Shown in pieces: positions 1 through 8,855 of a stretch of DNA of 64,000 nt; position 1 is the first letter of the stretch; each line of letters starts with the position of its first letter. A program made the translations under genes and the position numbers. The notes beneath the pieces are model-generated. The model was not told the DNA's origin, made no database searches, and saw only the letters and a list, made by a program, of their open reading frames with translations. The stretch comes from Candidatus Gastranaerophilales bacterium (lineage in GTDB: Bacteria; Cyanobacteriota; Vampirovibrionia; Gastranaerophilales; Gastranaerophilaceae). The stretch lies in contig UNSK01000005.1 of assembly GCA_900552525.1 (NCBI GenBank), positions 15,081 to 79,080 of the forward strand, in the 5' to 3' direction.

Positions 1-1394
1 CTGATGGCGCCTGTTATTTTACCGCACCTACTGCTAATCTGTTTGTACTACAGGCAGTTGGTGCAGGCGGAGGCGGAGCTGTAGGAATGACAGGAGCTCC
101 ATCTTATACAAATGCTACAAAAACAATTAGCGGCAGTATTCCTACCGGTACCGGATTTCTTGCTGCAATAAATGACACCAAAAATGTTCCTGACTGGGTG
201 AGAAAAGAATGGAATAAACAATGGACAAGTGAATCAAAATGGATTAAATATACACTAGAATCTCCTATTGGAGGTTCCGGCAGGGCATATTGCGAACCAA
301 GACGTGTCGACTGGAATGACGGCTCTGGTTATAATAAATGTGCTGATTACTGTACAACAAACCTTGCAGAAACCTGTCCTCCAGAATGTCTAAGTAATTT
401 AGTTGCAGATGGGGGAAACTCAGGATATGGTGCCAAATATGTAGTTAAAACAAAATTAGAATATGATCCGGAAGGGCAGCAGGATAGTGTTGTTTTCAAC
501 CCTACATATGACGAAACAACACTGACAATAGGAACTAAAGAGGCCAAGCTTTTAGCCAGTGGTGCAGGAAAAAATGGTCAAGGTAATTATCCCTATGAAG
601 GCGTTGCAACTCCTGGCTCAAAAGGTGATGATATTCCTTTAACTACAGGCTCTAATAAGTATTTCTCTCTATCAGGGATGAAAGTTTACGGAACGCCTAC
701 AAAAACCTCTTTTCAGGCAGGTGGTACAGCTACAGAACATGATTGTTCCAATATGGCTGGTTCTTTCGCAAAACGAGGTTCAATCTCCGGCGGTAATCCA
801 AGTTCTATTTCATTCTATACCCAATCTCTTGCAATAAACGCAAACTATGGTGTAGCCGGTTCTCCGGGAAGTGCAGAGATGAGAATTCTTGAAAAACTAC
901 CTGCTGAAACACAGTTCAAATTAGTACCTGCCCAAAGTAACAGCGGGTCTAATACAGAATCTACAATTTATATAAAAAACAAACAAACCGGTGCCTGGGA
1001 AGTATTTATGCGTGTTTCCTCCGGAGCAGACGGCTGGGGCGGAAAAGAAATAATTGCTGTTGAAGAAGGCGATTTACCATTCCCTAAAGCATACTATCCA
1101 GATGCATTTAGACCATCTACACCTGAGCTGTCGATTTCATCAGGAGCTGGATACACCAGTTATCTTGCTAAAAACAATTTTTCACCGGGAGCATCAGGAG
1201 CCGGAGCACATCCTATAGTTACACATGTTAGCGGTAATGCATCACACATTATTAATGGCGTTACAACAGGTAATGAGAGTTTAGCGCCAATATCAGGTGC
1301 AAGTGCTTGCTATGACGGTTCAGAAAGTACTACCGGAACCTGTGGCAGCGGTAATACAAGCGGTAATCCAGGAGCAGTGATAATATCATGGTAA
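1..1394 (+). CDS. Glycine-rich pilin-like surface protein, 5' end missing
   Basis: The reading frame is already open at base 3, so the start lies before the window. The visible part begins with a C-Y-F-T-A-P segment followed by a stretch ending G-A-G-G-G-G-A. This matches the point in the gene at 1929 where the N-terminal region passes into a glycine-rich body (C-K-F-T-P-P ... G-G-G-A-G-G). The body is rich in Gly, Ser, Thr and Asn, with scattered Cys, and the protein ends G-N-P-G-A-V-I-I-S-W. A start such as F-x-x-P with a glycine block, and an end of G-x-x-x-I-I-x-W, are typical of the glycine-rich domain of phage tail fibres and bacterial surface proteins. By analogy with its neighbours the missing N-terminus is probably a type IV pilin helix (inference). 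The stop overlaps the next start by 7 bases, so the genes are probably co-translated. Confidence 0.75.
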   Translation, partial: DGACYFTAPTANLFVLQAVGAGGGGAVGMTGAPSYTNATKTISGSIPTGTGFLAAINDTKNVPDWVRKEWNKQWTSESKWIKYTLESPIGGSGRAYCEPRRVDWNDGSGYNKCADYCTTNLAETCPPECLSNLVADGGNSGYGAKYVVKTKLEYDPEGQQDSVVFNPTYDETTLTIGTKEAKLLASGAGKNGQGNYPYEGVATPGSKGDDIPLTTGSNKYFSLSGMKVYGTPTKTSFQAGGTATEHDCSNMAGSFAKRGSISGGNPSSISFYTQSLAINANYGVAGSPGSAEMRILEKLPAETQFKLVPAQSNSGSNTESTIYIKNKQTGAWEVFMRVSSGADGWGGKEIIAVEEGDLPFPKAYYPDAFRPSTPELSISSGAGYTSYLAKNNFSPGASGAGAHPIVTHVSGNASHIINGVTTGNESLAPISGASACYDGSESTTGTCGSGNTSGNPGAVIISW

Positions 1395-1909
1395 AAAAAG
1401 GTTTTTCTTTAGCAGAAGCACTTGTTGTAATGGCGATTATATCAATATTCTTCGCTGCTGCGTCTAAAATTATAACAACAAGACCAAAACCGCCAAAACA
1501 GGTTAACCAGCACGGCTATTACGAATGTTACTTAAATGTTTATCAGACTATAAATGCAGCCGGACAACAAGTAACAGTCAGCCGTCCGACACAGAGATAT
1601 GTTAGAAATAATGTTGCAACCGCTGCTGAAGAAGTTTCTTGTTCCTTTGAACCGCCAAATGGAATTGCATTCTATAACATCAATTCATATGGTCCGGTAT
1701 TCCACTCAAGTTTTGAACCTAATATTAAAAATACAATACAAATTACATTCACCGGTGCAGGTATAATACTTAAATCAGACACCGGAACATTAGACTTGCA
1801 GAGTAATTCTACACAAGAGAATGTAAAAATGTTTCTTAATACTTTATATCCTGATTCTCATATTTATAACAATGGAAATATAAGAGCAGGCGTAATAATT
1901 AGTTGGTAA
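1388..1909 (+). CDS. Short type IV pilin-like protein with IISW tail
   Basis: 173 residues. Residues 3-10 (K-K-G-F-S-L-A-E) form a class III prepilin peptidase site: cleavage after Gly5, Phe at +1 and Glu at +5. A hydrophobic helix of about 20 residues follows, as in type IV pilins and pseudopilins. After the helix come H-G-Y-Y-E-C-Y and then C-S-F-E-P-P, matching the equivalent segments of the gene at 1929. The long glycine-rich body is absent, but the protein still ends A-G-V-I-I-S-W. It may be a minor pilin or a shortened family member. The ATG overlaps the upstream stop codon, and an AGGAG lies about 13 bases upstream inside the previous gene. Confidence 0.8.
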   Translation: MVKKGFSLAEALVVMAIISIFFAAASKIITTRPKPPKQVNQHGYYECYLNVYQTINAAGQQVTVSRPTQRYVRNNVATAAEEVSCSFEPPNGIAFYNINSYGPVFHSSFEPNIKNTIQITFTGAGIILKSDTGTLDLQSNSTQENVKMFLNTLYPDSHIYNNGNIRAGVIISW

Positions 1910-1928
1910 GCATTATAAGAGGACTCAA

Positions 1929-3914
1929 ATGAAAAAACTTAAATTAAAATCCGGTTTTACATTAGTAGAGTTAATGGTATTTTTTATATTCATATCATTA
2001 CTTATGGCAGCTGCAACACCTATCATAACAAAGCGTGTTAAAAATCTGCCTATAAAAATTCACCACGGCAAGTTTGTATGCTATGGCGACAGGTATGAAT
2101 ATTACAATGCAACCAAACTGATTTCATCCGGAGCTGGATGCAAATTTACACCACCCAAAAGAGCTACTTTATTTAAAATAGAATTAGTTGGCGGCGGTGC
2201 CGGCGGTTACAGTTATACTCAGTTTTGGGAAGATAATGATACAAGAACCGGCGGATATGATTTAAAAAGCGGACATTATGGAGATGGCTATACTGACCCT
2301 ACTGATGGTCAGCTTCGTTATATATTAGAAAATGCTCCATTTACATGGGCTACAAAATCTACAGGCGGCACTTCCGGGGAAAGCGTTACCATGAGTTATG
2401 TTGGTATCGGAAGCCCTCATATTTCAATACAGGGTTCTTGCCAGGGAGATTGCTGGTCTGATCACTACGGCCCTTGGTATGATTGTATTAAGACAAGAAA
2501 AGTAAAAAAACAAACAGGCACAGATGAAGAAGGTAACCCTATATATACAGAAGTAGAAGAACAATATGAGTCTACTTGTCGTGATTGGCTTACTGATAAT
2601 CCGGATAATTTAATTTTATGCTCAACTTGCAGCAACTATCGTTCAGAAGCAAATAGCCTTGCATCTGAGATAAGCAGCCAGAGAACTTGCAGTGCAGGAG
2701 ATGAATGGTGCTATACTATTGCAACTTCCGGTTTTATTTCAGGTTATCAATCTCAAGCAGCTGCTATAGGCGGTTCTGACAACACCGGAGTTCTAGCCGA
2801 CTTCGGGGCAGGAACTTCTGAGTCAGGAGATGCTGAAAGAGGCGGTTATGGCCTTGGAATGTATATCGAGGGAAAAGTTGATTTCAAAGATTATAAAAAT
2901 GGCGGTAAAAAAGTTGAGAATTCAGAAGTTCGCAGCTATTTGAGCCAATTATTCGGTACTAGTTATCAAAAAGGTACAACAAGTGCCAGTGGAAGCTGCG
3001 GCGGCTGGGGATACAACGAAACTAAAAAAAGCACAGTTTCATTCGGCTCACATGACTTAATGGGTGAGAATGGTAACGATGTGCTCCATTATAATGCCCT
3101 CAAAGGCTGGGAAGCTTGTGCTACTAACTGTAGAAGAGCTAAAGGCGGCAGAGGCGGCTGGATTGATGATAATTACAGTACTATAACAGGAAGCTACTCT
3201 GATAGTTCGCCGATTCAGAGTGATAAAGATGCACAAGGTATTTGCGGACATGTTAATGGGCCTTACGCAGTAAAAGAAGGTAACGCAAGCGATAGAATAC
3301 CTAGCGTTACAACAAAAACAGAGCTTAATGTAAGACACCATCAGGTTGGAAACGGCGGCGGTTCAGCTTCTTATAAAGTTGCCTATGTTTCAAGCCTTGC
3401 TGATGATTGCGTATTCAATGTTTCCAGCGGCGGTCCGGCCATTAATGAAAGCATTTCTGACTCACAGCTTGATGATTTACATAACAGCCTGACAACATCG
3501 CTTGTATGTAATGAGGGAACGCTGCGTTTGGATGCTGAAGGCGGTTATTATAACAAATCGTTTACTCAAAAAGATTACGCAGGATTTGACTATCTAACAC
3601 CGGATGGTGAATCTACAGCACCGGGCTCATTTACAACATCTGCAGAAGGAGGCACATCTCCATACAGCCCTAAAGATGTATTTACAAAATACATTCTAGG
3701 CAGCAGCGGATTTGGTGCCGGCGGAAGCGGAAGTAAAATCGTAGACGGTTGTACAAAACCTTGGGGCGAATACTGGATTAATAGAGTATACGGCTCAAGC
3801 GTTGATAAAACATCGCATCACCAAATTCCGCGTACTGAATGCGATGAAAAGGCACAAATTAGTACAACTGGAGGCAGCAGCGGCTCTGCCGGTGTAATTA
3901 TAATCTCATGGTAA
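1929..3914 (+). CDS. Type IV pilin with tail-fibre-like glycine-rich body
   Basis: 661 residues, far longer than ordinary type IV pilins (about 150-200). The N-terminus has a prepilin site (S-G-F-T-L-V-E, Glu at +5) and a hydrophobic helix to about residue 30. Next come H-H-G-K-F-V-C-Y and C-K-F-T-P-P-K-R-A-T-L-F-K-I, then a very Gly/Ser-rich body of about 600 residues with many cysteines, often paired (C-S-T-C, C-A-T-N-C). It ends A-G-V-I-I-I-S-W. The body resembles the glycine-rich domain found at the ends of phage tail fibres. The expected product is an inner-membrane-anchored, processed pilin carrying a large, possibly disulfide-stabilised adhesive domain at a fibre tip (inference). AGAGGA lies upstream of the ATG. 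It is co-directional with its pilin neighbours. Confidence 0.85.
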   Translation: MKKLKLKSGFTLVELMVFFIFISLLMAAATPIITKRVKNLPIKIHHGKFVCYGDRYEYYNATKLISSGAGCKFTPPKRATLFKIELVGGGAGGYSYTQFWEDNDTRTGGYDLKSGHYGDGYTDPTDGQLRYILENAPFTWATKSTGGTSGESVTMSYVGIGSPHISIQGSCQGDCWSDHYGPWYDCIKTRKVKKQTGTDEEGNPIYTEVEEQYESTCRDWLTDNPDNLILCSTCSNYRSEANSLASEISSQRTCSAGDEWCYTIATSGFISGYQSQAAAIGGSDNTGVLADFGAGTSESGDAERGGYGLGMYIEGKVDFKDYKNGGKKVENSEVRSYLSQLFGTSYQKGTTSASGSCGGWGYNETKKSTVSFGSHDLMGENGNDVLHYNALKGWEACATNCRRAKGGRGGWIDDNYSTITGSYSDSSPIQSDKDAQGICGHVNGPYAVKEGNASDRIPSVTTKTELNVRHHQVGNGGGSASYKVAYVSSLADDCVFNVSSGGPAINESISDSQLDDLHNSLTTSLVCNEGTLRLDAEGGYYNKSFTQKDYAGFDYLTPDGESTAPGSFTTSAEGGTSPYSPKDVFTKYILGSSGFGAGGSGSKIVDGCTKPWGEYWINRVYGSSVDKTSHHQIPRTECDEKAQISTTGGSSGSAGVIIISW

Positions 3915-3933
3915 AAAAGAAAGGTAATAATTT

Positions 3934-4590
3934 ATGAATAATAAACAGGGTTTTACTTTAGGTGAAATTGCAATCACAATTGCAGTAGTCGGGTTTCTGG
4001 CAGCAATGTTTCTGCCGATGATTAAAAATGCAATACCAAATCAGGAACAGTTAATGTTTAAAAAAGCTTATTACCTGACAGAAAGAAGCGTTTCGGAATT
4101 GGTTAACGATGAAGATTATTATCCTGAAATTGACGATGATGTTGACGCAAAACAATACTTCGGCAATACTGTAAAAGTTGTATCACAGGGCAGACAATAC
4201 GAAGGAACTACAAAGTTTTGCGAATTGTTTGCTATGAGGCTTAATAAAGCATCTGACGTTGACTGTAAAGCAAAAACATTTACCAACGGTGCTAATCCTG
4301 TAGGAACATTGACCGCTGCTGATGGTATTGTTTGGATACTTCCGGTAAGCAACTTTGCAAACGAAACTACTGCAGAAAAGATTTATCTGGATGTTAATGG
4401 CAACAAAAAGCCAAACTGTTTCTATGACAAGGATAAATGTAAAACTCCTGACAGATTTACTATAAAAGTTTATCAGGACGGCAGGGTTGAAGCTGACGGA
4501 ACTATGGAAATAGAATATCTTAATAAGATTAATATCAGCAAAGATAGTAAGGCTGAAACATCAAAAGTCAAACAAGATTTAGGATACTAA
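3934..4590 (+). CDS. Type IV pilin / type II secretion pseudopilin-like protein
   Basis: 218 residues. The site Q-G-F-T-L-G-E at residues 5-11 is a prepilin cleavage motif with Glu at +5, followed by a helix rich in Ala, Ile and Val. The C-terminal part contains D-G-I-V-W-I-L-P and, further on, L-D-V-N-G-N-K-K-P-N. The second block recurs in the next gene as V-D-I-N-G-S-K-K-P-N, so the two are paralogues. It lacks the glycine-rich body and the IISW tail of the three genes before it, and may be a core or minor pilin of the same fibre. AAAGGT precedes the ATG, and the gap to the previous gene is 19 bases. Confidence 0.82.
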   Translation: MNNKQGFTLGEIAITIAVVGFLAAMFLPMIKNAIPNQEQLMFKKAYYLTERSVSELVNDEDYYPEIDDDVDAKQYFGNTVKVVSQGRQYEGTTKFCELFAMRLNKASDVDCKAKTFTNGANPVGTLTAADGIVWILPVSNFANETTAEKIYLDVNGNKKPNCFYDKDKCKTPDRFTIKVYQDGRVEADGTMEIEYLNKINISKDSKAETSKVKQDLGY

Positions 4591-4594
4591 TAAT

Positions 4595-5575
4595 ATGAAA
4601 AATATAAAATTCGGATTCACTCTGGGAGAAGTGTTGTGCGCACTGGGCATTATCGGAATATGTACTGCTCTTGCACTTACAACAATGAAACCTGCGGAGA
4701 AAAAAGCCACTAAATATCTGTATATGAATGCTTATAACTCGTTAGAAAAAGCATATTATAACTCTGTACTTATTGGTAAAAATCCATTCAGGGAAGAACC
4801 GGATGAAACCGGAAATGTGCTGATTCACTCAGATACAGAAGATACGGGTACACAGCTTCTATGTGAAGGTCTTACGACTTATATTAACACTGCTACTAAT
4901 AAAAAAGATGCGGACGACGATTTCAGTACAACCTGCTCGTCTACCAAGCTTACAAGCGAGATGGCTGAGCCGGAAGATTTTACTGATGATAATGTGCAAT
5001 TTATAGCATCAAATGGTATGAAATTTTATATCAGTAAATTAATAACAAAAGATGACTTAAAATTCTACCTTGTATTTGTTGATATAAACGGTTCTAAAAA
5101 ACCTAATTCAATTGAATATACCTACAAATTTACTCATATAGAAAGTGAAAAAAAGGCAGAAAAGAACAGAATAGAACCGGATATTTACGCATTTGCAATT
5201 CTTGACACAGGAAGAATATGTCCGATTGGTATTCCTGAATATGATTCAAATGTATTAACGGCAAGATTTGCATATTTTACGGATTCCGGCGATCCTCTCT
5301 ACACGCATAAATCTATGGCATATTATCAGGCTAAAGGCGCTGCGTGGGGATATTACAGCGGAACAAAACCTGATCCGATGGAATACAATCCTGATGAACC
5401 GTTTACAATGAACGATGCTATAAGAGCTGCTATAAATTCCGGAAGCAAAATTGTTAGTGATTTCCCTGACTTAAAATCTCTTGAACCGTCGTCGCTTTCA
5501 GGCTCAGCACCTTATCACTGCTCTAATGAAGACCTCGAATCATGTTATATATTCCTTGATGAATACAGACAGTAA
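4595..5575 (+). CDS. Type IV pilin / pseudopilin-like protein
   Basis: 326 residues, last of the five-gene pilin cluster. The N-terminus contains F-G-F-T-L-G-E (cleavage after Gly, Glu at +5) and a hydrophobic helix to about residue 27. A region rich in Asp, Glu and Lys follows. It carries F-V-D-I-N-G-S-K-K-P-N, the motif shared with the gene at 3934, and a C-terminal part with two cysteines near the end. No pilus ATPase, platform protein or prepilin peptidase lies in the window, so the assembly machine must be encoded elsewhere. The gap to the previous gene is 4 bases and the gene ends just before a large palindrome. Confidence 0.8.
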   Translation: MKNIKFGFTLGEVLCALGIIGICTALALTTMKPAEKKATKYLYMNAYNSLEKAYYNSVLIGKNPFREEPDETGNVLIHSDTEDTGTQLLCEGLTTYINTATNKKDADDDFSTTCSSTKLTSEMAEPEDFTDDNVQFIASNGMKFYISKLITKDDLKFYLVFVDINGSKKPNSIEYTYKFTHIESEKKAEKNRIEPDIYAFAILDTGRICPIGIPEYDSNVLTARFAYFTDSGDPLYTHKSMAYYQAKGAAWGYYSGTKPDPMEYNPDEPFTMNDAIRAAINSGSKIVSDFPDLKSLEPSSLSGSAPYHCSNEDLESCYIFLDEYRQ

Positions 5576-5583
5576 AGTAGCAA

Positions 5584-5633
5584 ATTCATAATTACGCACC
5601 TTTCTATATATAGAAAGGTGCGTAATTATGAAT
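5584..5633. repeat. Perfect 50-bp palindrome over RBS and start codon
   Basis: Two 25-nt arms meet at 5608/5609 with no spacer; every position I checked pairs. The centre is CTATATATAG. The right arm contains GAAAGGTG, the only Shine-Dalgarno candidate for the next gene, and the ATG at 5628. As RNA the hairpin would bury both. It also follows the pilin cluster directly and could end that transcript, although no clear T-run follows. Confidence 0.9.
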
Positions 5634-5981
5634 ATAAACCCGATTAATAATACACAGACTAATTTTAATGGATATCTTAAGTTTAAAACCGGAAGATATG
5701 TTAACACAAAAAACATAACAACTGTTTTATATGATTATCCTGATCTTGTCGCAAACGATAAATTTCATTCCTCAGCATTCTTAATGTCAGATGGACTCAA
5801 ATATATTATTAAATATTTGAGCAAACCAAAAGCTACACTTATAGAGAACATTATTAACGCCGACAAAGACCATAAAACAATTGTGGAGATTGATGCGCAA
5901 ATCGTAGCAATGGACCATAAAGCCCAGTTGTTTGAAGAAATGCAGAATCAAAATATGAACCCGTATATTCCCCAAAAGTAG
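5628..5981 (+). CDS. Small lineage-specific protein of unknown function
   Basis: 117 residues, not recognised as a known family. No signal peptide or membrane segment is visible. The N-terminus contains T-N-F-N-G-Y, one of several x-F-x-G-like motifs near protein ends in this window. The rest is mixed alpha/beta with a charged C-terminal half. The ATG and its likely ribosome site lie inside the palindrome at 5584-5633, so translation could be controlled by RNA folding. It is followed directly by the uvrA promoter. Confidence 0.6.
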   Translation: MNINPINNTQTNFNGYLKFKTGRYVNTKNITTVLYDYPDLVANDKFHSSAFLMSDGLKYIIKYLSKPKATLIENIINADKDHKTIVEIDAQIVAMDHKAQLFEEMQNQNMNPYIPQK

Positions 5982-5998
5982 TCCAACTTAAAATGTTA

Positions 5999-6008
5999 AT
6001 GCTATAAT
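5999..6008 (+). promoter_or_regulatory. uvrA promoter, predicted leaderless
   Basis: TG-C-TATAAT is an extended -10 element, with the hexamer at 6003-6008. The ATG at 6015 starts 6 nt after it, which is where transcription should begin. No Shine-Dalgarno precedes the ATG. Confidence 0.6.
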
Positions 6009-6014
6009 CATGCT

Positions 6015-8840
6015 ATGACAGACAAAATCGTTATTAAAGGAGCAAGAGAACATAACCTGAAAAACGTTTCTCTGGAAATTCCTAAAAACGAATTAGTAGT
6101 TTTTACCGGTGTTTCCGGCTCGGGGAAGAGTTCACTAGCTTTTGATACAATTTTCGCAGAAGGACAGAGAAGGTATATTGAGAGCCTCTCTACTTATGCC
6201 CGCCAATTTTTAGGACAGATGGATAAGCCGGATGTTGATTACATCGACGGGCTTACTCCTGCTATTTCTATTGACCAGAAATCAACAAGCAACAACCCGC
6301 GCTCAACAGTAGGAACTGTTACTGAAATTTATGATTATTTAAGGCTTTTATATGCCAGAATCGGAACGCCTTACTGTCCAAAGTGCGGCAAACCCATACG
6401 GCCACAGACAATTGACGAAATTGTCGACAGTATTCTTAAACTGGAAACGGGAACTAAAATACAAATCCTTGCTCCTATAGTTAAAGGTAAAAAAGGTGAA
6501 TTTCAATCTCTGTTTGAAGAATTGAGGCAGGAAGGTTTTGTTAGAATTAAGGCTGACGGAGAGGTTTACAATCTTGATGAGGATGAAATTAAGCTTGCAA
6601 AGACAAAAGCACATACAATATCCGTTGTTGTAGACCGCGTTGTAGTCAAACCGGAAGCACGCTCAAGAATTGCTGACAGCGTTCAAATAGCACTCCAAAA
6701 AGCTGACGGACTCTGTCTTATTGATGTAATCGGTGCAGAAGAATTAATATACAGTGAAAAGCTTGCATGTCCGGATTGTAACCTAAGTTTTGAGGAATTA
6801 ACTCCGCGTATTTTCTCTTTCAATGCTCCTTACGGCGCCTGCGATAAATGCGGCGGGATTGGTGTCGATTTCAAAATCGACCCTGATTTGGTTATACCCG
6901 ATAGGAATAAATCAATAAAAGAAGGTGCTATTTATCCGTGGAGTAAATCTTCAACCGGATACTACGATGATGTCCTTAAAGCTGTACAGGAAGCGTATAA
7001 AATGGATTTTGACATCCCGTTTAAAGAACTTCCGCAAGAACATCAAGACATTATCTTATACGGCTCTGATGAGCGTATACCAATGCGTATTAGAGAGTTT
7101 GGGAGCAAAAGATACAGAACAAGTCTGCAAAAATTCATAGGTGTTATTCCATTCCTCAGGAAACATTACAATGTTGACAGCGAATACTGGAAAGCCGAAA
7201 TAGAAAAATATATGGTTACAACACCTTGTGAAAAATGCGGCGGAGCAAGGCTTAAACCATTCCCCCTAGCGGTTAGAATTAACGGTATTAATATTTACGA
7301 ATTCTGCCTCATGCCGGTTGATAAAGCTTATGAATTTGTAACAGATTTATACTTAACACTTTCTGATTTTCAGATGAAAATCGGAAAACAGATTTTAGAT
7401 GAGGTGCGCGCAAGGTTAAAATTCCTCTGCGATGTCGGACTTAATTACCTGAACCTTGCGCGCACCTCTGGAACACTTTCCGGAGGAGAAGCTCAGAGAA
7501 TCAGGCTCGCTACACAAATCGGAAGCGGACTGTCTGGTGTTCTTTACGTTCTGGACGAACCTTCAATAGGACTGCACCAGCGTGATAATGACAGGCTTAT
7601 CAAAACCTTACTGAAACTCCGAAATATGGGAAACTCGCTTATTGTAGTCGAACACGATGAAGATACAATAAGAAATGCAGATTACATTGTAGATATCGGC
7701 CCTAAAGCAGGAGTCAACGGCGGAAATATTATTGCTCAAGGATGTGTAGAAGATATTATTAAAGCGTCTGACTCCATCACCGGACAATATTTGAGCGGTG
7801 AACGAAATATTCCTGTACCTAAAAAAACAAGAGAAGGTAATGGAAATTATCTGCAGGTTAGAAACGCACATCTCAACAACCTCAAAAATATAGATATTGA
7901 TATTCCTCTCGGAAAAATCGTTGTATTAACAGGGGTTTCTGGTTCTGGTAAATCCACACTTATGCAGGATTTGATTTATGAATACGCTGTTCACAAGCTC
8001 AGAAAGAACCGGCCGAAACCTCAGGGCGTTGACGAAATATTAGGATTTGAGAATCTTGATAAAATAATCGATATTGACCAGTCGCCAATCGGAAGAACTC
8101 CGCGTTCAAATCCGGCAACTTACACAGATGTTTTCACTCCTATAAGAGAACTTTATGCAAAAACAAATGAAGCTAAAATGCGAGGCTATAAACCCGGCAG
8201 ATTCAGCTTTAACGTAAAAGGCGGAAGGTGCGAAGCCTGTTCCGGCGACGGTGTATTAAAAATCGAAATGAACTTCCTCTCTGATGTTTACGTCAAATGC
8301 GATGTCTGCAAAGGAAAACGCTATAACAATGAAACATTAGAAGTTAAGTACAAAGGTAAAACTATTGCAGATGTTTTGGAAATGAGCGTAAAAGAAGCTT
8401 ACGAATTTTTCGAAAATATACCGCAGATTGCTAACAAATTAAAAACACTTGTTGATGTCGGTCTGGATTATATTAAGCTCGGGCAAAGCGCCACAACACT
8501 CTCTGGCGGAGAAGCACAACGAATTAAGCTGGCTTCTGAGCTCAATAAACGAGCAACCGGAAAGACTCTTTACCTTCTTGACGAGCCTTCTGTAGGATTG
8601 CACTGGTATGATTTGGATAAATTAATTAAAATTATCCAGCAGCTTGCTGATAATGGAAATACAATTTTAATCATTGAACACAACCTTGATTTAATAAAAA
8701 TTGCAGACTATATAATTGATCTCGGGCCTGAAGGCGGTGATATGGGCGGAAATATTGTTGCCTGCGGAACACCGAGAGAAGTTGCCAAAAATCCAAACTC
8801 TTATACAGGACAATATTTGAAGCAGTTTTTTCAGAAATAA
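6015..8840 (+). CDS. uvrA: Excinuclease ABC subunit A
   Basis: 941 residues, the usual UvrA length. UvrA is the damage-recognition ATPase of nucleotide excision repair and loads UvrB. Two ABC ATPase modules are visible: Walker [10 protein letters not shown] near residue 33 and again G-V-S-G-S-G-K-S-T in the second half. Each half has an L-S-G-G-E-A-Q-R-I signature and a Walker B ending L-D-E-P-S. Zinc modules appear as C-P-K-C-G, C-D-K-C-G-G and C-E-A-C-S-G-D-G with C-D-V-C-K-G. uvrC follows 15 bases downstream but has its own -10 box, so the two can be transcribed separately. Confidence 0.98.
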   Translation: MTDKIVIKGAREHNLKNVSLEIPKNELVVFTGVSGSGKSSLAFDTIFAEGQRRYIESLSTYARQFLGQMDKPDVDYIDGLTPAISIDQKSTSNNPRSTVGTVTEIYDYLRLLYARIGTPYCPKCGKPIRPQTIDEIVDSILKLETGTKIQILAPIVKGKKGEFQSLFEELRQEGFVRIKADGEVYNLDEDEIKLAKTKAHTISVVVDRVVVKPEARSRIADSVQIALQKADGLCLIDVIGAEELIYSEKLACPDCNLSFEELTPRIFSFNAPYGACDKCGGIGVDFKIDPDLVIPDRNKSIKEGAIYPWSKSSTGYYDDVLKAVQEAYKMDFDIPFKELPQEHQDIILYGSDERIPMRIREFGSKRYRTSLQKFIGVIPFLRKHYNVDSEYWKAEIEKYMVTTPCEKCGGARLKPFPLAVRINGINIYEFCLMPVDKAYEFVTDLYLTLSDFQMKIGKQILDEVRARLKFLCDVGLNYLNLARTSGTLSGGEAQRIRLATQIGSGLSGVLYVLDEPSIGLHQRDNDRLIKTLLKLRNMGNSLIVVEHDEDTIRNADYIVDIGPKAGVNGGNIIAQGCVEDIIKASDSITGQYLSGERNIPVPKKTREGNGNYLQVRNAHLNNLKNIDIDIPLGKIVVLTGVSGSGKSTLMQDLIYEYAVHKLRKNRPKPQGVDEILGFENLDKIIDIDQSPIGRTPRSNPATYTDVFTPIRELYAKTNEAKMRGYKPGRFSFNVKGGRCEACSGDGVLKIEMNFLSDVYVKCDVCKGKRYNNETLEVKYKGKTIADVLEMSVKEAYEFFENIPQIANKLKTLVDVGLDYIKLGQSATTLSGGEAQRIKLASELNKRATGKTLYLLDEPSVGLHWYDLDKLIKIIQQLADNGNTILIIEHNLDLIKIADYIIDLGPEGGDMGGNIVACGTPREVAKNPNSYTGQYLKQFFQK

Positions 8841-8848
8841 TGTATAAT
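8841..8848 (+). promoter_or_regulatory. uvrC promoter, predicted near-leaderless
   Basis: TG-TATAAT lies between uvrA and uvrC with the hexamer at 8843-8848. The uvrC ATG starts 7 nt after the hexamer and lacks a ribosome-binding site. Confidence 0.55.
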
Positions 8849-8855
8849 AATATCA

